From Pseudactinotalea sp. HY158 (lineage in GTDB: Bacteria; Actinomycetota; Actinomycetes; Actinomycetales; Beutenbergiaceae), in NCBI RefSeq assembly GCF_009660225.1, contig NZ_CP045920.1:1054001-1118000 (forward strand): a DNA stretch of 64,000 bases, read 5' to 3'. Position numbers and translations under genes: made by a program. Of the stretch, positions 18,635 through 31,096 are shown piece by piece; position 1 is the first letter of the stretch, and every line of letters begins with the position of its first letter. The notes under the pieces were generated by a model. It was not told the DNA's origin, searched no databases, and was given only the letters and a program-made list of their open reading frames with translations.

Positions 18635-19776
18635 GGATCTACCTCCTGCTCATGGCGATCGCGGCCGCGGTGACCTACCTGGCCACCCCGCTCGCGCGCA
18701 GCCTCGCGCAGAAGGTGCATGCCGTGACCCCGGTGCGCTCCCGGGACGTCCACAGCGTGCCCACCCCGCGGCTCGGCGGGGTCGCCATGTTCGCGGGCCT
18801 CGTGGTCGCGATGGTCGTCGCCTCGACCATGCCGTTCCTGGAGACGGTCTTCGCCGACGGGCTGCCCTGGGCGATCCTCGGATGCGCCGGCCTCGTCTGC
18901 CTGCTCGGCGTCGCCGACGACATCTGGGACCTCGATTGGATCACGAAGCTCATCGGCCAGATGCTCGCCGCCGGGCTGCTCGCCTGGCAGGGGGTCCAGC
19001 TCATCACCTTTCCGATCTTCGGGCTGACGATCGGCTCCTCCCGGCTCTCGCTCATCGCCACGGTCGTCGTGGTCGTCGTCGTGATCAACGCCGTCAACTG
19101 GGTCGACGGACTCGACGGCCTGGCCGCCGGGCTCATGGCCATCGGGGGAGCGGCGTTCTTCATCTACAGCTACATGCTCACCCGCACGGACAACCCGACC
19201 GACTACTCCAACCTGGCCACGGTCGTCATCGCCTGCCTCGTGGGCGTGTGCCTCGGCTTCCTGCCCCACAACTTCCACCCCGCCTCGCTGTTCATGGGGG
19301 ACTCCGGGGCGATGTTCCTCGGCTTCACGGTCTCGGCCGCGGCCATCGTCGTGACCGGACAGATCGACCCGGCCGTGCTCACGACCACGACGGCGCTGCC
19401 CGCCTTCCTCCCGCTGCTGCTGCCCTTCGCCGTGCTGCTGCTGCCGCTGCTCGACATGGTCATCACCACGATGCGGCGGCTCGCGAAGGGGCATTCGCCG
19501 TTCCACGCGGACCGGACCCACCTGCATCACCGACTGCTCGACTTCGGTCACTCCCACCGCAATGCCGTGCTCATCATGTACACGTGGGCGACCCTCATCG
19601 CGTTCAGCGCCGCCGCCCTCGCGATCTTCCCCGGCGTCTGGGTGGCGGTGGTCACGGGGATTGGACTCCTCCTCGCGATCGGGGTTACCGTCCGGCTGCC
19701 GAGGGCCGCACGCGCGCGGGCCCAGTCCCCCGCGACCGCGTCGCCCTCGAGCGACCCGGCCTCACCACGATCATGA
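18631..19776 (+). CDS. wecA: Undecaprenyl/decaprenyl-phosphate N-acetylglucosamine 1-phosphate transferase (WecA/TagO-like)
   Basis: A 381-residue polytopic membrane enzyme of the MraY/WecA family. It moves GlcNAc-1-phosphate onto the polyprenyl carrier, starting synthesis of cell-wall linkage units or surface polysaccharide. Seen: about ten hydrophobic segments, the Mg-binding VADDIWDLDW, NAVNWVDGLDGLAAG, MGDSGAMFLGF and the cytosolic HADRTHLHHRLLD loop typical of WecA rather than MraY. The C-terminus has a short Ala/Ser/Pro-rich tail. GTG start at 18631 in a GTGA overlap with tsaC. The exact downstream polymer cannot be told from this window. Confidence 0.9.
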   Translation: MRIYLLLMAIAAAVTYLATPLARSLAQKVHAVTPVRSRDVHSVPTPRLGGVAMFAGLVVAMVVASTMPFLETVFADGLPWAILGCAGLVCLLGVADDIWDLDWITKLIGQMLAAGLLAWQGVQLITFPIFGLTIGSSRLSLIATVVVVVVVINAVNWVDGLDGLAAGLMAIGGAAFFIYSYMLTRTDNPTDYSNLATVVIACLVGVCLGFLPHNFHPASLFMGDSGAMFLGFTVSAAAIVVTGQIDPAVLTTTTALPAFLPLLLPFAVLLLPLLDMVITTMRRLAKGHSPFHADRTHLHHRLLDFGHSHRNAVLIMYTWATLIAFSAAALAIFPGVWVAVVTGIGLLLAIGVTVRLPRAARARAQSPATASPSSDPASPRS

Positions 19777-19786
19777 TCGGACAGCC

Positions 19787-20371
19787 ATGAGCCCCAGCGC
19801 ACCGAATGCGGACTCCTACGTCAACACCCCCGAGATCCTCGCGTTGATCAGACGGGTCTTCGTCGGCCTGATCATCCTCACCTGCGCCCTCGGGGCGGCC
19901 GGGCTCGTGGCCGGCGCGCTGATCGCCGGGTGGCCCGGCGTGTGGGCCGCGCTCATCGCCGCCGCGCTCGGGCTGTTCTTCACCGGCACGACCGTCGGCG
20001 GCCTCTACCTCGTGGCCGGGCGCGGCATGCACCTGCTCATGGCGGTGCTGCTCGGCGGCTGGATGGTCAAGATGGTCATCCTCGGCGTCGTCGTGTTCTG
20101 GCTTCGCGGCCAGGAGTTCTACCATCGGGGGACCTTCGCGGCCACGATCCTCGCGATCGTCATCGGCGCGCTCATCGTCGAGATCGTGCTCGTCGCCCGC
20201 GCCCGGATCCCGTACGTGGGTGGAGCGCAACCGGCTCCCGCGGTGACCTCTGTCACAGCGAACCCGCGGCCGCCGGTGGCCGGGGACGGTCCGGCGCGGG
20301 TGCAGCCCCGCGATCGCGCCGATTCCGGGCCGTCGAGCCCGGCGGCGCGGACGGGTGACGAACCGGAGTGA
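19787..20371 (+). CDS. AtpI-like membrane protein upstream of the ATP synthase operon
   Basis: A 194-residue protein with four hydrophobic segments in the first 130 residues (for example FVGLIILTCALGAAGLVAG and IVIGALIVEIVLVARAR) and a hydrophilic Pro/Ala/Arg tail. Position directly before atpB and the topology match the poorly conserved AtpI-like protein of actinobacteria, thought to help c-ring assembly or Mg2+ supply. Sequence identity to E. coli AtpI is not obvious. ATG at 19787, 10 nt after wecA; no strong ribosome site. A separate promoter candidate lies downstream, so atpB-C can be expressed without it. Confidence 0.75.
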   Translation: MSPSAPNADSYVNTPEILALIRRVFVGLIILTCALGAAGLVAGALIAGWPGVWAALIAAALGLFFTGTTVGGLYLVAGRGMHLLMAVLLGGWMVKMVILGVVVFWLRGQEFYHRGTFAATILAIVIGALIVEIVLVARARIPYVGGAQPAPAVTSVTANPRPPVAGDGPARVQPRDRADSGPSSPAARTGDEPE

Positions 20372-20415
20372 CTGCGGCCATAGTCGACCCTGGCCGGGGG
20401 AGGGCCCCGATCGGG

Positions 20416-20421
20416 TAACCT
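20416..20421 (+). promoter_or_regulatory. Candidate -10 of the atp operon
   Basis: TAACCT lies in the 152-bp gap between the AtpI-like gene and atpB, 102 nt before the chosen atpB ATG. No consensus -35 was found. Confidence 0.4.
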
Positions 20422-20523
20422 GGCCACGTACTTTTGCACGTATCGCAAGCGGTTCGCGCGACGCCGCCTCCCCCGGAGATGAACCACTGCCTGAGATCGC
20501 TGGAGAGCATTCTGTCTACTGGT

Positions 20524-21583
<1,060 letters not shown>

Positions 21584-21649
21584 TCGGGTGCGGCTAGTCC
21601 CCGACTGCGACGCATGCCAGTTCAGCCCCATCGACATCAGGAGTAACCG

Positions 21650-22219
21650 ATGAATCTCGCGGAGCCACTGCCCGTGGCCGAGATCAGTGGACTCGACGTC
21701 CTCATCCCCGCCGGCTTCGACCTGTTCTGGTCGGCCGTCGTCACCGTCGTGATCGGGTTCTTCTTCTTCAAGTACCTCATGCCGAAGATGACGGCCCTGC
21801 TCGACGAGCGGACCGCCAAGATCGAGGGCGGACTGGAACTCGCGCAGAAGGCCCAGGCCGAGGCCGCCGCGGCGCAGTCCGAGAAGGAGGCCGAACTCGT
21901 GGCCGCCCGTCGGGAGGCCGCGGGCATTCGGGACGAGGCCAACGCCGAGGGCAAGGTGATCCGGGGCGAGGCCCGCGACCAGGCCCAGGCGGAGGCCGCG
22001 CGCATCCTCGAGTCGGCTCAGCGCCAGATCGAGGCGGAGCGGGCATCCGCGGTCGTCTCGCTGCGCGAGGAGGTGGGGTCGCTCGCGAGCGAACTGGCCT
22101 CCCGGATCGTGGGCGAGGCGCTCGCCGAGGACGCACGCCAGTCCCGCGTGATCGATCGCTTCCTGGACGAGTTGGACGGAACCCTCACGGCCACCGAGTC
22201 GACCGCCAAGGAGTCCTGA
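21650..22219 (+). CDS. atpF: ATP synthase F0 subunit b
   Basis: A 189-residue peripheral-stalk subunit. One N-terminal membrane helix (about 26-48, FDLFWSAVVTVVIGFFFFKYL) is followed by a long Ala/Glu/Arg-rich coiled coil to the C-terminus, including the conserved LDERTAKIEGGLELA. ATG preceded by AGGAG (CATCAGGAGTAACCG). The stop overlaps the atpH start by one base (TGATG), in line with the stalk partners being made together. Confidence 0.96.
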   Translation: MNLAEPLPVAEISGLDVLIPAGFDLFWSAVVTVVIGFFFFKYLMPKMTALLDERTAKIEGGLELAQKAQAEAAAAQSEKEAELVAARREAAGIRDEANAEGKVIRGEARDQAQAEAARILESAQRQIEAERASAVVSLREEVGSLASELASRIVGEALAEDARQSRVIDRFLDELDGTLTATESTAKES

Positions 22220-23034
22220 TGCGCGCGACCTCCTCGGCCAGCCTGGCCGCCGCCGCGGGCCGGTGGGAGCCGGTCGTCACGGGTGCGGGCCCGCAGGCCG
22301 CCGACTACGGCCGGCAGCTGTTCGCGGTCGTCGACGTGCTCGACTCCTCGGCGGGCCTGCGGCGTGCGCTGACCGAGCCCACGCGGGAGGGGGAGGCGAA
22401 GGCCCGACTCGTCACGGACGTGTTCGGGGCGACGGTCGCCGAACCGGTCGCCGACCTGATCGCGGGCCTCGCCCGCGACCGGTGGTCGGACGAACGGGAC
22501 CTGACCGACGCCGTCGAGGAACTCGCGATCACTTCCCTGCTCGTGGCCGCCGACTCCCGTGACGGGATCGCCGACCTCGAGGAGGACGTCTTCCGGATCG
22601 TGCGGCTCCTGGCCGAGGAACGGGAGCTGCGGCTGAGCCTGTCGAACCGCGACCTTCCCGCCGAGCGCCGAGTCGACCTGGTGCGGTCGGTCTTCGGCGA
22701 GCGGATCGGTTCGGAGGCGTTCGACCTGGTGAGCCGGGTCGTCGCAGCACCGCGGGGGCGCACCCTCACGGCGGGACTCATGCGCGTCGCCGAACACGCC
22801 GCCACCCGGCGCAACCGGCTCCTGGCCGTGGTCACGGCCGCGGTCCCGCTCTCCCGAGCACAGCAGGACCGGTTGGGCGCGATGCTCTCGAGCGCCTATG
22901 GTCGCACCATGCAGGTCAATGTCGCCGTGGACCCCGCCCTCGTGGGCGGTCTGCGGATCCAGGTGGGCGACGAGCTCGTGGACGCCACCGTGCTCACCCG
23001 CCTCGACGAGGCACGCCGGCGCTTGGCCGGCTGA
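22219..23034 (+). CDS. atpH: ATP synthase F1 subunit delta
   Basis: A 271-residue peripheral-stalk subunit linking subunit b to the alpha3beta3 head. It is longer than the roughly 180 residues of E. coli delta, as usual in actinobacteria, where the N-terminal region is extended. Seen: the N-terminal helical region with [22 protein letters not shown] and the C-terminal conserved segment beginning [19 protein letters not shown] and ending [17 protein letters not shown]. Coupled to atpF by TGATG; 70 nt precede atpA. Confidence 0.94.
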   Translation: MRATSSASLAAAAGRWEPVVTGAGPQAADYGRQLFAVVDVLDSSAGLRRALTEPTREGEAKARLVTDVFGATVAEPVADLIAGLARDRWSDERDLTDAVEELAITSLLVAADSRDGIADLEEDVFRIVRLLAEERELRLSLSNRDLPAERRVDLVRSVFGERIGSEAFDLVSRVVAAPRGRTLTAGLMRVAEHAATRRNRLLAVVTAAVPLSRAQQDRLGAMLSSAYGRTMQVNVAVDPALVGGLRIQVGDELVDATVLTRLDEARRRLAG

Positions 23035-23104
23035 CCACAAGCTTTTTGGACTTCGCCCCGCTGGATACCACTCGAGCGGTGAAAAGGAAGAGGAATCCCC
23101 ACTC

Positions 23105-24742
23105 ATGGCTGAACTGACGATCAAGCCCGAGGAGATCCGGGCTGCGCTCGACAGCTTCGTGAGCTCCTATGAGCCGGCCACCAGCGCGCGCGAGGAGGTC
23201 GGCACGGTCACGATGGCCGCCGACGGAATCGCGCAGGTCGAGGGTCTGCCCGGCGTCATGGCGAACGAGCTGCTCCGTTTCGAGGACGGCACCCTGGGCC
23301 TGGCCCTGAACCTCGACGTCCGCGAGGTCGGCGTCGTCGTGCTCGGCGAGTTCGCCGGGATCGAGGAGGGACAGCAGGTGCGCCGGACCGGCGACGTGCT
23401 CTCCGTCGAGGTCGGCGAAGGATATCTGGGCCGGGTCGTCGACCCGCTCGGGAACCCGATCGACGGTCTCGGCGAGATCGCCACCGACGGCCGGCGGGCC
23501 CTGGAACTCCAGGCCCCCGGGGTCATGGACCGCAAGTCGGTGCACGAGCCGCTGCAGACCGGCCTCAAGGCGATCGACGCGATGATCCCGGTCGGTCGGG
23601 GTCAGCGTCAGCTCATCATCGGTGACCGCCAGACGGGCAAGACGCAGATCGCCCTCGACACGATCATCAACCAGAAGGCGAACTGGGCCTCGGGCGACCC
23701 GACGAAGCAGGTCCGCTGCATCTACGTCGCCGTCGGCCAGAAGGGCTCGACCATCGCCTCCGTGCGCGGCGCCCTCGAGGAGGCCGGCGCGCTCGAGTAC
23801 ACGACGATCGTCGCCGCCCCCGCCTCCGACCCGGCCGGCTTCAAGTACATCGCCCCCTACACCGGCTCGGCCATCGGCCAGCACTGGATGTACCAGGGCA
23901 AGCACGTGCTCATCGTGTTCGACGACCTGTCGAAGCAGGCGGAGGCCTACCGCGCCGTCTCCCTGCTGCTGCGCCGGCCGCCGGGCCGCGAGGCCTACCC
24001 GGGCGACGTGTTCTACCTGCACTCGCGGCTCCTCGAGCGCTGCGCGAAGCTCTCGGACGACCTCGGCGCCGGGTCGATGACCGGGCTGCCGATCATCGAG
24101 ACGAAGGCGAACGACGTCTCGGCGTACATCCCGACGAACGTCATCTCGATCACCGACGGACAGATCTTCCTCCAGTCCGACCTCTTCAACGCGAACCAGC
24201 GACCGGCGGTCGACGTCGGCATCTCGGTGTCGCGGGTGGGCGGCGACGCCCAGGTCAAGGCGATGAAGTCGGTCTCGGGAACGCTCAAGCTCGAGCTCGC
24301 CCAGTACCGCTCGCTCGAGGCGTTCGCGATGTTCGCCTCGGACCTCGACCCCGCCTCCCGCGCCCAGCTCACGCGCGGCGCCCGGCTCATGGAGCTGCTC
24401 AAGCAGCCGCAGCTGTCGCCGTACGACGCCGAGGACCAGGTCATCTCGATCTGGGCGGGCACGAACGGGCACTTCGACCACGTTCCGCTGCCGGACGTGA
24501 GCCGATTCGAGGCCGAGCTCATCGACTACTTCCGTCGCAACACCGACGTCATCGACGTGCTCGCCTCGACCGGCAAGCTCGACGACGACACCCGCGCGAA
24601 GCTGGAGAGCGGCGTCGAGAAGTTCAAGAGCACCTTCCTGACGAGTGACGGCTCCGGCGTCTCAGGCGGCGACGCGCCCGCGGGTGACGGTGAGGACGTC
24701 GACATCGATCAGGAGCAGATCGTCAAGCAGAAGCGGGGCTGA
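23105..24742 (+). CDS. atpA: ATP synthase F1 subunit alpha
   Basis: A 545-residue non-catalytic nucleotide-binding subunit. Seen: N-terminal beta-barrel (about 25-95), Walker [21 protein letters not shown], the Walker B region [11 protein letters not shown], the alpha/beta signature [14 protein letters not shown] and a helical C-terminal domain. ATG at 23105 after AGGAAGAGG. A C-terminal acidic/Gly-rich extension ([18 protein letters not shown]), of the kind seen in mycobacterial alpha where it suppresses ATP hydrolysis, is present; a similar role here is inference. Confidence 0.98.
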   Translation: MAELTIKPEEIRAALDSFVSSYEPATSAREEVGTVTMAADGIAQVEGLPGVMANELLRFEDGTLGLALNLDVREVGVVVLGEFAGIEEGQQVRRTGDVLSVEVGEGYLGRVVDPLGNPIDGLGEIATDGRRALELQAPGVMDRKSVHEPLQTGLKAIDAMIPVGRGQRQLIIGDRQTGKTQIALDTIINQKANWASGDPTKQVRCIYVAVGQKGSTIASVRGALEEAGALEYTTIVAAPASDPAGFKYIAPYTGSAIGQHWMYQGKHVLIVFDDLSKQAEAYRAVSLLLRRPPGREAYPGDVFYLHSRLLERCAKLSDDLGAGSMTGLPIIETKANDVSAYIPTNVISITDGQIFLQSDLFNANQRPAVDVGISVSRVGGDAQVKAMKSVSGTLKLELAQYRSLEAFAMFASDLDPASRAQLTRGARLMELLKQPQLSPYDAEDQVISIWAGTNGHFDHVPLPDVSRFEAELIDYFRRNTDVIDVLASTGKLDDDTRAKLESGVEKFKSTFLTSDGSGVSGGDAPAGDGEDVDIDQEQIVKQKRG

Positions 24743-24744
24743 GA

Positions 24745-27137
<2,393 letters not shown>

Positions 27138-27176
27138 TCGCCCGGCCGAGACAGCAGACGAACGAGAGGGTGAACC

Positions 27177-27449
27177 GTGGCTTTGAGCGTTGAGGTGGTC
27201 GCCACCGACCGCACGGTGTGGGCCGGTGAGGCGAGTGCCATCACGGCCCCCGCCTCCGAGGGCTCGATCGGCATCCTGCCCGGACACCAGCCCGTGCTCG
27301 CGGTGCTGCGCCCGGGCACGGTGCTGGTCACGCCCACGGGCGGGGAGAAGGTCGAGCTCGAGGTCGGCGGCGGATTCGTCTCGGTCGACCACGACATCGT
27401 GACCATCGTCATCGACGCGACGGTCGAGTCCGGAACCGACGCCGATTAG
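27177..27449 (+). CDS. atpC: ATP synthase F1 subunit epsilon (short form)
   Basis: A 90-residue subunit with the N-terminal beta-sandwich motifs VVATDRTVWAGEAS, GSIGILPGHQPVLAVL and GGFVSVDHDIVTI. It stops where the beta-sandwich ends, so the C-terminal helical hairpin that inhibits hydrolysis in many bacteria is absent or nearly so. Short epsilons are known in actinobacteria. GTG start after GAGAGGGTG. The next gene begins directly after its TAG. Confidence 0.95.
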   Translation: MALSVEVVATDRTVWAGEASAITAPASEGSIGILPGHQPVLAVLRPGTVLVTPTGGEKVELEVGGGFVSVDHDIVTIVIDATVESGTDAD

Positions 27450-27869
27450 ATGATCCTGCGAGCCGGCTTGATCACCCTGGCGGGGATCGCTGTGGTCGGC
27501 TTCGCCCTGACCGGATTGTATTTCTGGCGCCTGCGCGCCATCGGCTCGCGGGTGGGATCGTTCGAATGCGCCCTCCTCCTGGGTGACCGCTGGTTCGCCG
27601 GCATCGCGACCTACACACGAGACCACCTCGCCTGGCACGAGGTGGTCTCGTTGTCCATCCAGCCCCAGCGCACCTTCGACCGCCGCGAGCTGCTCATCCT
27701 GGCCCGGCGGGCGCGTCGCATCGAGGAGCGCACGAGCCAGGTGAGCGAGGCCCACTGCCGCTACCGGGGCGAGGAGTTCTACCTCGCCGCACCCGATGGG
27801 GCGATCGACGGCCTCGTCTCCTGGCTCGAGGCCAGCCCGCCCGATTCCCGAACCTCCCGCGTGATCTGA
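27450..27869 (+). CDS. DUF2550 membrane protein
   Basis: A 139-residue protein with one N-terminal transmembrane helix (about 7-27) and a soluble domain of unknown function. In actinobacteria DUF2550 proteins lie directly after atpC and before nucS, as here. Seen: the family-like [39 protein letters not shown] and [26 protein letters not shown]. The ATG at 27450 abuts the atpC stop, so it is translated as the tail of the atp operon. The gene contains a perfect 13-bp hairpin (separate entry). Confidence 0.88.
   Translation: MILRAGLITLAGIAVVGFALTGLYFWRLRAIGSRVGSFECALLLGDRWFAGIATYTRDHLAWHEVVSLSIQPQRTFDRRELLILARRARRIEERTSQVSEAHCRYRGEEFYLAAPDGAIDGLVSWLEASPPDSRTSRVI
27618..27650. repeat. Perfect 13-bp inverted repeat inside the DUF2550 gene
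   Basis: CGAGACCACCTCG (27618-27630), a 7-nt loop CCTGGCA, then the exact reverse complement CGAGGTGGTCTCG (27638-27650). Only TTGTCC follows, so it is not a classical U-tract terminator. It codes for the stretch [11 protein letters not shown]. It could act in mRNA processing, as a partial terminator at the end of the atp operon, or as a protein-binding palindrome. Confidence 0.8.
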
Positions 27870-27876
27870 GAGAACC

Positions 27877-28569
27877 GTGCGCATCGTCGTTGCCGAATGC
27901 GCGGTCGACTACACCGGCCGCCTCACCGCCCACCTCCCGCGCGCGACGCGGGTGCTCATGCTCAAGTCCGACGGTTCGGTGCTCGTGCACTCCGACGGCG
28001 GCTCCTATAAGCCCCTCAACTGGATGAGCCCGCCCTGCTCGCTGGCCGTGGCCGAACCGGACCCCGAGCAGGCGGCGACGGGCGTGCGGCAGGTGTGGAA
28101 CGTCGTCCAGACGAAGACCGACGACCGGCTCCAGGTGTGGATCTACGAGGTGCTCGCCGACGACCGGCACGAGCTCGGGATCGACCCCGGGCTCATCAAG
28201 GACGGCGTCGAGGCGCACCTGCAGAAGCTGCTCGCGGAGCAGGTCGACCTGCTCGGGGCGGGCCACGCGCTCGTGCGCCGGGAGTACCCGACCGCGATCG
28301 GCCCGGTCGACCTGCTCACCCGCACCGACGGCGGCCACGTCGCGGTGGAGATCAAGCGGCGCGGCGAGATCGACGGGGTCGAGCAGCTCACCCGCTACCT
28401 CGAGCTCCTCAACCGGGACCCGCTGCTCGCGCCGGTCACCGGGGTGTTCGCGGCGCAGGAGATCAAGCCGCAGGCCCGGGTGCTCGCCGAGGACCGGGGG
28501 ATCCGGTGCCTCGTGCTGGATTACGATGCCATGAGGGGAATCGACGACGTCGAGTCCCGCCTGTTCTAG
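27877..28569 (+). CDS. nucS: Mismatch-specific endonuclease NucS (EndoMS)
   Basis: A 230-residue nuclease that makes double-strand cuts at mismatches, providing the MutS/MutL-independent mismatch repair of actinobacteria. Seen: an N-terminal dimerisation/DNA-binding domain (about 1-110) with [19 protein letters not shown], and a C-terminal nuclease domain with the catalytic [20 protein letters not shown] (the D...E-x-K motif) and [15 protein letters not shown] start 7 nt after DUF2550. A C-terminal beta-clamp-binding peptide is expected in the family; here the end is DVESRLF. Confidence 0.95.
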   Translation: MRIVVAECAVDYTGRLTAHLPRATRVLMLKSDGSVLVHSDGGSYKPLNWMSPPCSLAVAEPDPEQAATGVRQVWNVVQTKTDDRLQVWIYEVLADDRHELGIDPGLIKDGVEAHLQKLLAEQVDLLGAGHALVRREYPTAIGPVDLLTRTDGGHVAVEIKRRGEIDGVEQLTRYLELLNRDPLLAPVTGVFAAQEIKPQARVLAEDRGIRCLVLDYDAMRGIDDVESRLF

Positions 28570-28596
28570 CAGTCCGAGTATTCGAGAGGAGCCCAG

Positions 28597-29775
28597 GTGG
28601 AGGCGCTACGCGGCCGGGTGGTCACCCCGGAGAACGTGATCGAGGACGGCGTCCTCGGCTTCTCGGGTGGCGTGATCACCCACGTGGGAACCTGGGCGGG
28701 TGCCCCCGAGCCGGTGCGCGCGGCCGCCCCCGCCGCGCCCCGGGCCGGGGAGCTGCTGCTGCCCGGGCTCGTCGACGTGCACAATCACGGCGGCGGCGGG
28801 GCGTCGATCCCCGACAGTTCCACCCCGGAGGAGATCGCGGTCGCCGTGGCCGAGCACCGCCGGCACGGCACGACGCGGATGATCGCCTCGCTCGTCACCG
28901 CCGGCGGCGACGCACTCGTGGAGAAGGTCGCGATGCTCGCCGACGTGGCGGAGGCCGGCGTGATCGCCGGCATCCACCTCGAGGGACCGTTCATCTCGGT
29001 CGCCCGGTGCGGGGCGCAGAACCCGGCGCACATCACCGGCGGCGACCCGGAGCTGACGGCGCGGGTGCTGCGCGCGGGGCGCGGGCACGTGCGCACGATG
29101 ACCCTCGCCCCGGAGACGGAGAACCTGCTCGGGGCGGGAGGCGTCGTCGACACGCTCATCGTCGGCGGGGCGCTGCCCTCCTTCGGCCACACGGACGCGG
29201 ATGCGCAGGTCATGCGCACGGCGTTGACCGAGACGGCCGCGATGCTCGCGGGCAGTGGGCGGCGCGCGACTGTGACCCACCTGTTCAACGGGATGCGTAC
29301 GATCCACCACCGCGACCCCGGGCCGGTGCCGGCGGCGCTCGCCGCGGCGCGGGAGGGGGAGGTCGTCGTCGAGCTCGTCGCCGACGGCGCGCACCTGCAC
29401 CCGGAGCTCGTGACCGACGTGTTCACGCTGGCAGGCTCGGCGAATATCGCGCTCGTGACCGATGCGATGGCGGCCGCGGGGATGGCCGACGGGGCCTATC
29501 GGCTCGGGAGCCTCGACGTCGTGGTCTCCGGCGGCATCGCCAGGCTCGCGGAGGGCGGCTCGATCGCCGGCGGCACGGCGCACCTGCTCGACGTCGTGCG
29601 CACGAGCGTGCGCGGGGGAGTGGGGCTCGTGGACGCGGTCGGGGCGGCTTCGGTCGTTCCGGCCGGCGTGATCGATCCCGATCCGCGATTCGGTGCGCTG
29701 CGCGTGGGCAACTCCGCCGAGATCGTGCGCACGAGTGCCGACCTCGAGCTGCTCGATGTCGTCGCGCCGGCGTAG
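28597..29775 (+). CDS. nagA: N-acetylglucosamine-6-phosphate deacetylase
   Basis: A 392-residue amidohydrolase that removes acetate from GlcNAc-6-phosphate during amino-sugar use or wall recycling. Seen: metal-binding DVHNHGGGG, the Glu ligand in GIHLEGPFIS, His ligands in SFGHTDAD and VTHLFNGM, substrate-loop ADGAHLHPE and the catalytic Asp in LVTDAMAAAGM. GTG start after GAGAGGAGCCC. No nagB or sugar transporter is adjacent, so partner steps must be encoded elsewhere. Its 3' end overlaps the next small gene by 20 nt. Confidence 0.93.
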   Translation: MEALRGRVVTPENVIEDGVLGFSGGVITHVGTWAGAPEPVRAAAPAAPRAGELLLPGLVDVHNHGGGGASIPDSSTPEEIAVAVAEHRRHGTTRMIASLVTAGGDALVEKVAMLADVAEAGVIAGIHLEGPFISVARCGAQNPAHITGGDPELTARVLRAGRGHVRTMTLAPETENLLGAGGVVDTLIVGGALPSFGHTDADAQVMRTALTETAAMLAGSGRRATVTHLFNGMRTIHHRDPGPVPAALAAAREGEVVVELVADGAHLHPELVTDVFTLAGSANIALVTDAMAAAGMADGAYRLGSLDVVVSGGIARLAEGGSIAGGTAHLLDVVRTSVRGGVGLVDAVGAASVVPAGVIDPDPRFGALRVGNSAEIVRTSADLELLDVVAPA

Positions 29776-30043
29776 GAAGCGCCCCTACGACGAGCCGCAT
29801 CCGGAGCTCGACGTGGACGCCGTGCTGCGGGGCGGGGCCCGGACCGAGTCGGCCCGGGACGGCACGTGGACCGTGCGCACGGTGACGTCCACCGAGAAGG
29901 TGTACACGTGCCCGGGCTGTCACCGGCCGATCCCACCGGGCGTGCGGCACGTGGTCGCCTTCCGGCAGGACCACCTGCTCGGCGAGGAGGCCGGGCTGGC
30001 CGACCGGCGGCACTGGCACCCGGGCTGCTGGCGCACGCGCTGA
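29756..30043 (+). CDS. Small zinc-ribbon-like actinobacterial protein (function unknown)
   Basis: A 95-residue basic protein starting SSRRRRKRPYDEP. It has a CxxC (YTCPGCHRPI), a later RRHWHPGCW and a conserved tryptophan (GTWTVRTVTS), which together suggest a single metal-binding knuckle. Related small proteins in actinobacteria are often misnamed ATP/GTP-binding protein, though no nucleotide motif is visible. The ATG at 29756 overlaps the end of nagA by 20 nt in another frame. The function is not known. Confidence 0.75.
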   Translation: MSSRRRRKRPYDEPHPELDVDAVLRGGARTESARDGTWTVRTVTSTEKVYTCPGCHRPIPPGVRHVVAFRQDHLLGEEAGLADRRHWHPGCWRTR

Positions 30044-30112
30044 GCAGGCGCGGACGCGGGGGGCAGCGGTCGCTCGGCGGCGTGGCGCGTACTGGTCGGT
30101 ACCAGGCGGGTG

Positions 30113-30129
30113 CCCGGTGGGAGACCGGG
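30113..30129. terminator. Possible hairpin between convergent genes
   Basis: CCCGGT, 5-nt loop, ACCGGG in the 126-bp gap between the zinc-ribbon gene (plus) and the YrhK gene (minus). A second small inverted repeat (CTGGT/ACCAG, about 30092-30105) lies beside it. No T-tract, so it is weak evidence for a two-way terminator. Nothing else was recognised in the gap. Confidence 0.3.
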
Positions 30130-30169
30130 TTCCCGTCGTCGACGACGGCCCCCTGCGGTCGGTGCCCGG

Positions 30170-30475
30170 TCAGAAGTCGTTACCGGCGGCCGCTGCGGAG
30201 CCTGCGTGTGGGTGGTAGCGCTGCAAGTGCACATGCCTGGTCAATCGGATGAGCGGCCGGATGAGCATCTCCACACTGCCGAGCACGAACAGCCAGGTTC
30301 CTGCGTAGACGGTGGAGTCGGAGAAGAACAGGAAGCTGCCGACGAGGAACCAGAGCGCGATCAGGATGTCGTTGGCGATGCTCAGGAACTCGTACCGCTG
30401 TCGGATCACCAGCTCCTGGGCGCCGAGGTGAATCACGTATGCATGCGGTGCCCTGTTCGAGTTCGGCTGAGGCAT
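30170..30475 (-). CDS. YrhK-domain membrane protein
   Basis: A 101-residue protein matching the YrhK family: GAQELVIRQRYEFLSIANDI is followed by two transmembrane helices (about 35-55, 62-80) and LIRPLIRLTRHVHLQR. Function unknown; family members are small, two-helix and often linked to stress. The ATG at 30475 lies 7 nt after GGAGGG, a good ribosome site that decides the start over longer in-frame options. Transcribed alone on the minus strand. Confidence 0.85.
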   Translation of the reverse strand: MPQPNSNRAPHAYVIHLGAQELVIRQRYEFLSIANDILIALWFLVGSFLFFSDSTVYAGTWLFVLGSVEMLIRPLIRLTRHVHLQRYHPHAGSAAAAGNDF

Positions 30476-30602
30476 CGGCTCACCCTCCGTTGTGGCCACA
30501 GCCGGCCCGCAACGATGCTCGGGTGGCTGCTGGATTCGCAATGAGACTCTAGCCGAGGCGCGATGGCGGCGGTCGATTCGCGGGCGTTCGACGGACCCTG
30601 AG

Positions 30603-30608
30603 TAGGGT
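30603..30608 (+). promoter_or_regulatory. -10 box of a probably leaderless transcript
   Basis: TAGGGT lies exactly 6 nt before the ATG at 30615, with no ribosome site in between. A transcript started 6-7 nt after the -10 would begin at the start codon. Confidence 0.45.
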
Positions 30609-30614
30609 GGGTCG

Positions 30615-31025
30615 ATGATCAGCGACGACCACGCCCGGGACCTCCGCGACTCCGGCCTGGCCTGGCATCCCGCGCCGGGGGACCGGTTCCGGGTCGAGGC
30701 GGCGGCGCTGGGTGAGGAGGTGTTCATCCTCTCCGACATGGTGATCGAGGCCCGCGCCCATCCCACGGGGACGGTGCTCGCCTTCAACGGCACGACGGAG
30801 TGGGCGCTCGACTCGGTGGCCATGGAGCAGGCGCTGTGGCTGCCCCGGGAGGATCAGCTCCGCGCCTTCCTGGGGGAGGCGTTCCGCGGCCTGCACCGCA
30901 CGGGAGACGGATTCCGCGTGCGCACCCGCCTCGGCGACGAGCCGGCCGCGGCATTCACCGCGGCCGACCCCGAGGACGCCTACGCCGCGGCCCTGCTCGA
31001 CCTGCTGCATCGCGCCATCGACTGA
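30615..31025 (+). CDS. Conserved actinobacterial protein of unknown function (often labelled CpaE-like)
   Basis: A 136-residue soluble protein. Conserved-looking blocks are GLAWHPAPGDRFRV, EEVFILSDMVIEA, FNGTTEWALDSV and QALWLPREDQLRAFLG. The family is frequently labelled pilus assembly protein CpaE in databases, but no ATPase or receiver motif of true CpaE is visible and no pilus gene is near, so the label should not be trusted. Likely leaderless (see the -10 entry). Function unknown. Confidence 0.75.
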   Translation: MISDDHARDLRDSGLAWHPAPGDRFRVEAAALGEEVFILSDMVIEARAHPTGTVLAFNGTTEWALDSVAMEQALWLPREDQLRAFLGEAFRGLHRTGDGFRVRTRLGDEPAAAFTAADPEDAYAAALLDLLHRAID

Positions 31026-31096
31026 GAGCCCGGGCCCCGACCGGGGAAGACCGCCGCCGCCGGGCGCGGACTCTGCTCCCCGCTCGGCGGCAGCGC

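Noticed and set aside
30615-31025. Genuine pilus assembly protein CpaE
   Set aside because: No MinD-type ATPase or receiver motif and only 136 residues; the database label for this family appears unsupported.
31026-31096. Rho-independent terminator between the convergent CpaE-like and pepN genes
   Set aside because: Only a 4-bp CCCC/GGGG stem is visible and there is no T-tract.
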